Below the pieces are notes generated by a model. That model was not told the origin of the DNA, made no database searches, and saw nothing but the letters and a program-made list of their open reading frames with translations. A program made the position numbers and the translations under genes. Below are positions 11,501 to 23,500 of a stretch of DNA of 64,000 nt, piece after piece. Within the stretch, counting starts at the first letter, position 1. Every line of letters begins with the position of its first letter. This DNA comes from Actinernus sp. WN-2022 (Eukaryota > Cnidaria > Anthozoa > Actiniaria > Actinernidae): assembly GCA_030867875.1 (NCBI GenBank), contig JAOWCC010000577.1, positions 147,180,344-147,244,343 on the forward strand, written 5' to 3'.

Positions 11501-14500
11501 ATTCATTCAAATCATGCTCTTATATATAATATTAGATGGGTATATGATGGCCTTAATACATGGCTTAGATTCTAATCAATTGCTACTATATTCGCTCGAC
11601 AGCATGTCACTTTCAATTTGAAACTACTAGTATTATTCAGTATATAACAACTTTTAATCTGTACACTGAAGGTATATGGTACCCTTAAGTAGACACAGTA
11701 AGCCTTCCTTACTCAACATGTATCCAGGTTTACAAAATGGGCTCTTTGGACTCATTCATCAAAAATTTGGATGTCCAAATGGCAATTTTAGGGGTGCAAC
11801 TAATTAAGATGCATTCATTCATCCATGTGTTGTCTGTTGCTTGGCAGATATCTCATTCAAGACTGTTGCTAGTGACAGATGGGAAGGAAACCAACCTCAC
11901 ATTAGTAGAGGGTTCGCTGAGGAAAGAGGAAGAGACAACCATCAACCCAGCAGTACAGACAGAGGATACTCGGTGGTCAAGACATTGTCTGCTTACACTT
12001 CAGCAATGTCCACAGCTGCTCAGAGGTAAGTCATAACCAATTGTTATCTGGGCCCAGTTCCTCAAAGCCGAATTGAAGGGCTGTGTGCAACAAGGGTGTA
12101 AGTGACTCCTGATCAAGTTCTAAATTCCCCCTTAGAAAACAAAGAATTTGAAGGAGAATTTAGAATGTGATCAGGAGACACTTCTGCCCTTGTTACACAC
12201 AGCCCATCAATTAAGCTAATCCTACCCTGCAAGCAAAGTCTACTTCAACTCCACAAAAAGCGAGAAGAAAAGAAAGCTCTGCAGCATTTGTGTTATTTTT
12301 GCCCAGGACCTCCCTGAAAATCACAGTACGTGAGGTAGTTTTTCCTGTAGAAATATTGTTATTATTAAGATTCTGGGCTTGACAAGCCTGTTAAAAGTGG
12401 TTTATCAGCACACAGCTAATTTTGTTTTAAGCTGATGACCAAACCTGAGCCCAATGCAAACAATGGCAAACAATGGAAGATCCTGGGAATGAGGTTATGG
12501 ACGAAGATCACAGGTTATGGACGAAGGTTACAGAAGGAAAAAAACATTGGCACATGATTGCTGCACTGCCTTCTTTTCTTCTTGATTTTCGTGGAGTTAA
12601 AGGAGGTCTTCTCGTAGGGTAAACTAATCCAGGTTAAGGTATTCTTAACCTTGTGCTTAGGGTCTTCTCAGTCAGATGCAAGATGGCAGCTACTGTGAGA
12701 GAAGACACTGGTAAATGCTGAATCACGTGATGTGGGCATCTAAGATGCAGCCAAGCTAAATATGGAATATTTAATCGTGATTACAAACCATAGGTATCCC
12801 AATCCGGAGTGAGCGTGATGCGGTTACCGTATTTTATCACGTACAAGCCGCACCTCACATATGAGCCACTGTTTTTCTCTAAAGGTGTAAGGAAAAACCT
12901 TGTGAAAAAGTCTCACCACAAAATTCAGTAAACCGAGTAGTCTTGTGTTCAAGTTCATAAATGCTCGTAATTGAAGCAAAGCTGTTGTTCTCCCATTAAC
13001 TAACAACATATTTAAGAAAGTAAGATCTTCTGGCAAAACTATATGAGCACGTGTCTGAGTCCATGGTCCGCCATCTTGGATTTTCCAGTAGAGGGGCTTG
13101 GGGTGAGAGTTTTCTCGAACAGAGCTCTGAAGTTGAACATGAACTTGACAAGAATGATACTTTATTTGAAAAGGCTTCCAAGACCAATATTATGGGCTTT
13201 AACAACACCAGTAACCATTCATCGAGTTAGCAGAGAAGATGATAAGCAAATGGACAGCTAGGCGAAGGAGAGGAGCTCAAGTAGAAATCTTGTTGACACT
13301 CATGTCTGTGAACAATGTACCATTTCCATCGTTCATATGGCTTCGCTTATGGTCATTGCAAAAAAAGTTTTACGAAAACACGCATATACATGTAAGTTGC
13401 AGCATGACAAAACATGTTCGGTCTAAAATGGGCAGTAAGTAAACAATGGATGTGTCATGTGACACCCAAGTTTTCTCGGGTCGATGAATATTTATCGCAT
13501 GGTAAACAAAATAATTATTTGACAGGTCAGACAAAGGACTACCTTGAGTTACTCAAGCGAAAGGCTGCGAGTGACAGATGATTGACACCTAAGCTCTCGA
13601 CGCTCGTGGATTCTTAACCAAATATGAATGGAGGTTTAATCAAAAAGACAACTGATCAACTTGCTGTCCGATTCTCCAGGAACTGCGTCTTGTAGTTCAT
13701 CCGTTCATAGAATCCTGTTCACACACAAACGGCAGTTCGATTCTCAACTAAGTTTATTTTGTAGTTTGTATGTTCATTGAATCCTGTTCACGCACAAAAA
13801 GCAAAGTTTGAAACGAGCAAACCTTACAACAACAACGACTTTATTCAAGTACTAGATGGAAAAATATTTAAAGAGTATGTGTATGCAGGCCAAAACTCGA
13901 CTAAGTTCATTTTGTAGTTCATCTGTTCATTGAACCTGTTCACAAACGGCAGATTTTAATAAAACAGACAACTCGTCAAAACGTGAAACAAGCATATTAA
14001 CCTTTCACCGTTATGCGGACCGATTCTCGACTAAGTTTATTTTGTAGTTCATGTGTTTATAGAATCCGGCTCACATACAAACGGCAGAGTTTAATAAAAC
14101 AGACAACTCCTCAAAACGTGAAACAAGCAGAACCTTTCGGCGTGTATGTGGGCCGATTCTCAACTAAGTTTATTTTGTAGTTTGTGTGTTTATAGAATCC
14201 GGATGCTCACGCACAAACGGCAGAGTTTAATAAAACAGACAACTCCTCAAAACGTGAAACAAGCAGAACCTTTCGGCATGTATGTGGGCTGATTCTCGAC
14301 TAAGTTATTTTTTTTAGTTTGTGTGTTCATAGAATCCTGTTCACACACAAACGACAGAGTTTAATAAAACATTTAACTCAAGAAAGTGTGAAACGAGCAG
14401 AACCTTTCTCCGTGAAGCGGGCAGATTCTCAGGCTCAAGTAAGTTATTTTGTAGTTAGTCTGGCCAAACCGAGTACAGGCATCCCAGACCTCCTATATTT

Positions 14501-17500
14501 CCTATATATCCTATAATTTGTATAGGATCCTATAAAGAGCCTATATTTCAAGAAATCCTCCTATATTTCCTATAAATAGGATGTATGCTGAGTGATACAT
14601 TTATATTTTGCACTTTTTAGCATTTTTGTTGTGAATTAACAAAAGCAAAATTCTTTCCTATCAATAAAAAAAAACAGGTTTGATCAAACACATTAAAAGT
14701 TCACATGTTTTAAAAATTGTGTGTTTATTGTTTACTATTTATTGTTTGAAAGCTATTTTAGCTCCTATAAAGTGCCTATATTTTGGAGAAAAAAATCCTA
14801 TATTTTCCTATATTTAGAACTTGCACAGCCTATATTTCCTATCAAATTTGTCCAAAAAGTGGCTGGGATGTATGCGAGTATCAAAGTGTTGAACAAACCA
14901 TAATAAATTAAGCGTTTGAATCACACATGTTATAAATGGGAGGTGCTTTCAACAGGAGACTCGGAAAAATCAAAGAAAGGAGGCAGGCCGCAAAATCAAT
15001 AGTACTAGAAGTTTTAAAAGTTAGCAGGAAATGCAATCCAATGAAATTGTGTATTTCAAAGTTTGCGGGTTTTCTTTTGTATTATGCCAGAGCCAATCAT
15101 CAAGAATATTAAGAGTAAAACAAAAGGTTGACAGAACAATACTTAATTCCCAATTTAGACCGAACACAAGTCGTAATGACCCCCAACTTTGAGCAATTTT
15201 TTGTTACTTTCAAAATCTGAAAGTCAAAAAAGGTGTGGCTTATATGTGATAAAATATGGTAATGTGTTTCCATGTGGCATACGATGCAGTGAAAACAGGT
15301 CTACCAAATGGCTCGAAATGGAATTTATTTGGATTAAGGAACAGTGGAAGGGTATCACAATACTATCAGGATGTATCTAAGCTAAAAGAGAATTTTAAAA
15401 AGCCATTCCTTTTTCTGTTGGCATTGAAGTGAAGTAATCGATATCACAAGTTCAGATTTAACGGCTTCTCCTGGCTTTTCCAAGGATGAAACTTACCAGA
15501 AAACTATACAGTAATGCACTTCATCTATTACTCTTACCTGTACAATGGGTTAATTAGTTTATTTAAAATTGTCTTATTTATAACATTTGAGCAGTTGAAT
15601 CTATATACAAGTTCTTATCAGTGGTCTTAGTCCGATGGGCCAATAAAAGGCATTGTAAGAACAATCTTTGCATCACAATTAAAGCACCAATAAGAATGCG
15701 TGATGGTTCAGCATTTACCAGGTCTTCTCTCGGAGTAGCCACCATCTCAGATGTGACTGACAAGGTCTGGATAAATCTTTAGTTCAATTTGATAACTCGT
15801 GGACTTGGGATTTGGTTTTGGGATTAAAAACCTACTGTTTGATAAGGAATAACTACTGCCTAGTTTTTACTTGTAATCCTAGAATAAAGAAACCACTTTT
15901 GCCAAGTGAACCAAAATGCCTGGGTTTAAAATTTAATGCAGGGTTAATGCAAATTGAAGAAATGTGTGCAACAAGGGCATAAGTGACTCCTGATCACTTT
16001 CTAAATTTTCATTCAAATTCTTCGTATTCTTTAGAGAGAATTTAGAACATAATCAGGAGTTAATTACACCCTTATTGCATACAGCTCTTCAATAAATTTA
16101 ATAGACTTCAATGAAGACCAGATGTTCTAATAATTATATGTACCTCCAGTTGCAAGAAAAAATGGTCTAGCAACAACAACAACAACTTTTTTCCACTTTC
16201 AAATTGCAGATAGCTTTATGTTTGTTTACCAACTGTTTCCTAATTTCACAACATTGACTGTATTTATTTCCAGATCTACTCCTGTGGCTACAAATATGTT
16301 TGGGAATTCAGCTGGTAAGTCTTCTGGCTGATTCAAGCCTAACATTTCCAGTCTTAATTGGCAAAATCAGTGCTGTTTCTGTCACAATTCTATTTGGCAG
16401 TTTAGACCTGATTCAAACGTCGAACTTTTCATGCACCAAACGCAATTGAAACAAGATAAATAGGTGGCTTCTTTTTATCTAATTAAGGACGGTGCCTACT
16501 AATTACAAACCAATTTGTTTTCTAAAAATCTATATGGATTGTTTGAACCACCTAAGGGGCTTTTGAAATCAGAATTTTTTTTATGGGGTACCCATACATT
16601 TAAGAGAGAATTACTCGGGCTGCCTGTGGCAGCACCGAGTCTTAATCTGCAGGCCGTTATTTATTTTTTTGTTCCGTGCAGCAAAATTTCTGTGCATGCT
16701 TTAAATTTCAAGTTCACCACCAATCAGATTGCACTGTGCTGGTCACGCAACAGTCGCCAGGTTAATTTATTTACATAATTTAATACAGTAAAATCAAGAT
16801 GGTAGACCCGCGAGGAAATTTCTCTCAAATTTGGAGTCCCATCTTTCAAATGTAAGCAGTTTAATGTTTTATTTAACTTCACTCGTGCGAAAGCCTTCCA
16901 ACAGGCTCAGGATATTTCAACTGGCGCTCTTGTTTGAGGTACGTTTTGTAGGTTTTATGCCACATTTAATTTTACTCTCGGTCATAATACATACCAGTGC
17001 AAACACTGTGATCTGTAGGCCAACACTAAAATAATTTTGACCGTGTTTTTGGTTGGTTTACCGATCTCGTATCGAGACCTCTGTATGTTATACTATACAG
17101 GTATTATTACTGAATAGCTGATTTAAGCAAAATATAGCGATTTACTAGCAAATATATATATATATACTGTGGTTGAGCAGTTATGGGTTTCTCTCCTCTA
17201 TCGAAGTCTGAAGACATCTGAACTCCTGAACTGTGAGAGCTGACACTGTCGCTCGCCAACACGAAGCCAGAAATACCCCGGAGAAATAAACACTCAGCAC
17301 AGAATAATTTATGATGAGCGAAGCAATATTCAACTCTCAAGGTAAACAAGAATCCTCTCACGGCCAAGGTTTTGGTTCGAGAAATTAAAGGCTTCCAACA
17401 GTTCCCTTTATAGTTCTGTAATATAATGAGCAGACTGCAGTTTTGGGAAGGAGGGTAAAAGCTTTTAAATAGAGATAACCAACAGGCATTTCAGTTAATT

Positions 17501-20500
17501 CTTTAATCCAACAATTATTACCAATATGGATGCGATCAGCGAGCTGCGATAAAGAGCCGCAGGGTAGAAAGAACAGTAGAGAAATATAGTGATAGCTCTA
17601 TCATAGGTGGACAGGATACAACTTAAAATATGGGACAAATATAAACATACCTAAATTGTAAGCGTGCGTTACATGAATAAGTAGAGGTCAACTTCTATAA
17701 TTTACATACACGAGAAAAATATTAAATTACATATAATTATATACTAGGGGAGCAGAGAATGAATGTCACAGCGCTACCGGCCACTCCTAAAGACTGCTAA
17801 ATTCAGCTAATAATTCTTCCCTTCAGTTACATGTATTACTAAGAGGATTTCAAATGAAAGTGTATTTCATCTTCAATCTCATGTGGCCCGAATGAAAGCC
17901 CAGATGGGCTCTTGTTAAGGATGAAAATTGAAAAAAGTGCTGACTCAGCATTTTTCTTTGTCCGAGAAACTTAATTTGATTAATATTTTGGTTTATCTGG
18001 CAAAATATTAGAGGGAAAAAAATGTTAGACATAGCATTCTTCACAAAGGATGCCAATCAAACCATTTATCTTACAATAACTATCATTTTTTGTACAAATT
18101 TTACTTTGTAAGCCTCATTAGTGACCATGAACAGACATAATTTTTTTTCTGAAGTGGACATCAAGTTTCAATTTTATAAAGACAAAAGATATATGTAAAC
18201 GTTGTTTAGCTTCTATATTATAGATTACAAAAAGAAAAAATGGGGGTATCCACGCATTCTAAAAAGTTATGGGGATGGTAGACCTCTTTATCGCTACTTT
18301 TATTTTCAAAAATTGACATATTTTACCAAGCCCTCCCTAGTAAGTCTGAAAATTGATTTCTTTTATTGCATTCTGGGAGGTTTTCAAGATGGCGGCGGGG
18401 AAAAGAGTCTGTCCCGTCTTTCGACTTTATTCATTGAAAATCAAATATGTTGCTGCTTCTTTTTTGCTCAAACCCCATACAGTCCTTCCTTCTTCATTCT
18501 TCTAATGGATTTCCAATAGGTTTACCCATTTTCACAGCTTATTTGACCGTATTCACACATTGTTTATACTGCCGAGTCCATGTTTGGAGAAACTGACGAA
18601 ACTCGAAAGCATTGACAGGCCTAAAGCAAAGGCGCTGGGTGCAAAGACAGCAGCGATTCATTGCAGTCCAAACAATCTTCATTCAATTGGTCGGGTAAAT
18701 CTCCTAAATCTACGATTCTTCGACCATCTCCCCACGATAAATCATCACTTAAGAGCCTATTAAGATCAGGTTGGCTCTTTTAATACCATTTCAGCTGAAA
18801 ATAGTCTTTCGTGGCCGTGTAGTGGAATTTAAAGATTTCCCAAATCGTTCATTTCTCAAGCATATCTTTCGACCATATTTTGAAATCCTTCATCTTTCTG
18901 TCTGTCAAATTAACAGCTTTTTCAAAATAGTTCTGAAAATTGCCTGTCTCGCGGGATGACCCGCGGGACGCAAGATGCGCAGAACGGCGTGCGTGCTGAC
19001 ATTAGTAGGCACCGTCCTTAAGTTCTACGCATCAAAAAATTGATGTTTGAATCGGCCCTTGCAATATTTATTCTTGGCATATCTCAAAAATAATAGTGGT
19101 GTAGTATACTACAGAAAATAACTTTCTTATTTTTCCTATGAATCTCACTTTCATTTTACAACAACCGCCAATTTTCTCACAATCGGATTGGCTAATTTTT
19201 ATTGTTGATATTTTTATAGACAACAAGCAATGCGCACACAGCTTTCATTTGAAGCTAAAAGTGTTTTGTTGTAAAAGAGAAATTTAAGTGTTCTATTGTT
19301 ATATAATAATATTGCACGTGACCTTCTCAATTAAAAACTACAATACAACAAGCCAGCAGAAAAACATAAAAATTATATTCGCAAGCAAATATTTCATTTT
19401 TTCTCCTACAGTTTCTCCAGCAGGAAGTCTACAAGATGTATCACCTCCATCAACTCCATCATCTCGAGCAAGCATGTTTGAATCTCTTTCCCACTCAGCT
19501 TCACCTCAGTTAATCTCTGTATCCCCACGGGTAACACAATACCCAGCCTCTCAGTCTCCACATCTGCAGCAACATCAACCGTTTCCTCCAAGAGTACCAG
19601 CTCAAAACATGTACCCCCAAGTAACCCAATCAGTATGTACAGCACAGTTTGCACTACAGCAATACAGCATGCAACAGCAGCAGTCATCTTATGCACAGTA
19701 TGGACTTGTAAATAATGGGAATCCACTACACACACCACCCACAACCAGCCAGCCACAGAAGATGCTGTATGATGTGCCAGCACAACCAGCGCTGCACCCT
19801 CTGCAACAAGCAACACTGCTGCATCAGCGACAATTATCAGAGGTATATCCACATCGTACTAAGGAGACTTGGATTCCTATTAGAGACTTTGATCTGAGTT
19901 TTTACCAGCTACATGTATATCTCTTTAAAAAATGTTCTATGAGTATTTTTATACAGCATAAAACCTGTTGGTGTTTCTCACCACATTACTATTCACCTTG
20001 AACTCCGTTAAACGAGGCATTGAAGGGTCTTGCACCATTACCTAATCTTTCCTATGAATGGAACTTTTTTTGCAGAATAAACATCGGAAACAATTCTCTG
20101 TATTATCACAGCCTAGTATCACCCAACTACAGACTACAGCAAGTACACTAGTCAAGCAAGACAACATAGTGCACAACTCTCCAGGATCCCCTGTTATATT
20201 TTCGCACATAGTGACTACAGCAACCAAAGAACAGTTCTCTTCGCTCCCACCTCTGCACACTTCATGTGTGTCAGCATTAAGCCCTCGTGTGCAGTCATCG
20301 CCATCAACTGTTAGCCCAGTATCAAGTCAGCCTTCTCCAACTGTTAATCTACAAGCGCTTGCAAAATATTCGGACAAGAATCTTACTACTCATGTTTGTG
20401 GTTGGGTAACAGAAGTAGCAGAAAAACAGGTGAGAAATTAAAAAAATAGCACATTAGACAGTTGCTTTCAATTTATCAAGTGCCTTAAATGGCAGACACG

Positions 20501-23500
20501 ATGATTAACAGTAATCTAAAGCTTTTGCATGAGTGGGAAGATTATGGCAATGACTTACAGCAGTTACTGTATGGCATGTAACATTGAAATGGTTTCCCTA
20601 TTGTTTTTGTCTTTCTGATCCAATCAAAGTACAGAGTTACGGTATGGCTACAGACATGCCATACTTTTTGTCCCACTCATACGAAATCTGCTCTAAACTA
20701 CACCTGTGTTTCCTCCTCCGTCACGAGTTACATGTACCAAATGTGACAGCATAAAGTTAGTGCAAAGGTCCTGTTTTCTCCCTCCTCTGAAGTCGTTATT
20801 CATGAAGCACTCAAAAGCCAAGGCTAGAGGAAAGGAGAAGCACTGCACATCACTCCTTATTATCAGCACCTTTCTATTCAAATAGAAATGTATTGGCATG
20901 GGTGGCGCAGTGTGTTAGTGCTCACCTCTCGCTGCTGCGGCCCGAGTTCTAGTCAGACTTGGTGCCATATGTGAGTTGAGTTTGTTTGTTGTTCTCTCCC
21001 TTGCCACGAGGGTTTTCTCCGGGTTCTCCAGTTTCCTCCCTCCGTAAAAAATCAACATGTGAGTTTGAGAGTAGTATGTATAAAATATATGAATGTAGTG
21101 GGAAGTGTGTGTGGAGTTGAAAGCAGGCCCCCACCAGCTATGCTAAAATACATAGCCTGCTATAACATATATTTATTTATTTTTTTGGCTTTGCAGAATA
21201 ACAAGAGGTTTTTCTTCAATTATGAAATTGAATACATAAGCAAGAAGTGAATAAACACATGATCTTAATAGTAAAATATTGGGATCAAATCACATTGTAA
21301 TAGCCCACATTGTATTAAATATTGTTTTTACAATATAAAAGGATTTCACAAGATTTAATGCATGAACTCAATGGTTGATCAGGGGTCATGTGGCAGTCAT
21401 CAAAATCCAACACTGATTTTATAAACGGGACCTGCAACAATCATTGGTGCTGATCAAATTCAGGGCCTGGCAAAACTATAGATCGAATTTAAACTTAGTA
21501 TGTTGGTTTTTGTGGAGGGAGGAAAACTGGAGAAACAGGAGAAAACCCTTGAACAAGGGCAAGATACCAACAAACTCAACTCTCGTAATAACCGGGACTG
21601 CAGGATACAATTCATATGTATCCAACCACATGATCACATTATGACAGAAGTTGGTGTGATGCTGGCTAGCTAACGGCAGATTTTTTTTAAACAAAACTCG
21701 AGCAAACAGAATTTTTCAGAAAGCTATATAGCAGACCCTGGGCCCCTTGTGAACCAGTGAATTTCCTTCCCCTCAATCATTGATGTTCCTATCAACTTCA
21801 TCTTGGGGAACATCGAAGATCTATAGATTGGAAACAAAACTTGCTGTTTCAGGCCAGTCATTTATGCACTTACCAACAGCTTCCCCCAGGGATAGACCCC
21901 TGGGCCGACCAGGGGGATATGTTGGGAATGCAGTGAGATTGAATGTAAGTTTTGCCCCTGGGTAGGGGAAAATGCTTGACTTTGTTTGAAGTTCCAAGAT
22001 AGGGGAGGGGGAATTCGTAAGATTGTATCTCATGAGAGATTTTCTGCTAAGGAAAACTTGACCCAGGGGAAAATCGTCAAGTTTGTTCCACCCTTTTTAC
22101 AATCCCCCTGGTCGGCCTGGGGGTCTACCCCTGGGGGAAGTCGCTGATAAGTGCATTAGTGTTTAAAGTATGTACTGCGATCCTTGTGAAAGTGACCAAG
22201 CTGTGAATGATTCTCTCTCCTAAGGTTCAAAGACTCAGTGACGAGGGCAGTTGCAGTGCCAGTGATGCAGATAGAGTTATGATAGAGCAGCTTCAGTTGC
22301 AATCACAGATAAATCTACTGGAGTTACGGCTTGATGTTGGAACAAAACGGTAAGCAGATTACAAATCCACCAGTGAAAGAGACAGGCACTGAAATTATTT
22401 TGAAGACCAGTATGTGGTTTACATGTTTTGATGTGTCGTACACCAGTTGTGCAACAATTCGATGACTGCTGCATATTGCCCTACGACTGTTTGGAAACCC
22501 GACTATAGCAAATGATCAACTAACTGTTGTCCTGATACATAGACAAATGGTAGTGCCTCTAACCCCATTTTAGTTTTATTTATGTTCAAAGTCTGTAGAT
22601 GAAAATGGAGTACGAATGAAAAATAACTCTGTATAATCCCTTAATTTTAAAGTGTGGGTAAGGGAGCAGGTCAAAACAGATGCCCCAGATAGGGACCCAT
22701 TTTTTTCAACAGACACAGCTGTCAGCGCAGGGTACCACCCCCTCTCCCCTTTTTTGACCATCTATTTTCCATTCTGGGGGGCCTAGTGGTAATTTTAACA
22801 CAGAAAATGAAATGATAATGTAAGACAAAACATGCAGTGCATTTGTTTCTAGATTATGCCTTTTAGTTTTTAAGATATTTAAGAACAAATTATTTTTAAT
22901 ATAGGAGTTTTTATGTGGAGTTTTCTCTCCAGAGGAGATGGCTGGCAGAAGCCCCCACCCCCCTACCCCAAAATGGGTTCATCGAGAGGGCATGTGTTTT
23001 GACCTGCTCCCTAAAGTCCCGAAAAATTTGTTTCACAACCGCGTAGAGTGGTATCTTGGTTGAGTGACGTACATGGACCCATTGCATAAATGCCGTCCAA
23101 TTTGAATACCCATTGTTTAGTAATCTTTAGTCTCATATTCATGTGAAAACACTTGTGTGGCAACGTGAAAACGAGGCTAAAGTCTCCAGGACAATACCTA
23201 TTTAAATGTAATGCCATTTATGCAAGATCAAGCAAAAACCCATTGTTCACTTGTAGGTTCTATGCATCACACACAGTTCACACAAACGCTTCTAATAGGA
23301 CATTTGCATGATGACAAAATCACATCCACCAATACTGAAGTGTGTCCCAAATAGTTCGCGAGTTTCGTCCAGCGGTTTGCTGTCGTGACGTTATTTTCTC
23401 AACACGTCGCTCTTTTAAAGGCATATTTCTATTCAAAACTTCGTTCTTTTCTTTCCTTTGTGGAAAAAATATTACAACTTTGTACTTTACTTACTGGTTT

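Noticed and set aside
11348..11575. 75-codon frame in WAC intron
   Set aside because: No recognisable domain, no matching splice signals, and phase does not fit the WAC model.
19406..19852. 148-codon minus-strand frame
   Set aside because: Antisense shadow of the Gln/Ser/Pro-rich WAC exon.
20893..20965. Possible functional tRNA gene
   Set aside because: Box A and box B resemble RNA polymerase III promoters, but no acceptor-stem pairing or clear anticodon arm is evident and the sequence continues into a SINE body.
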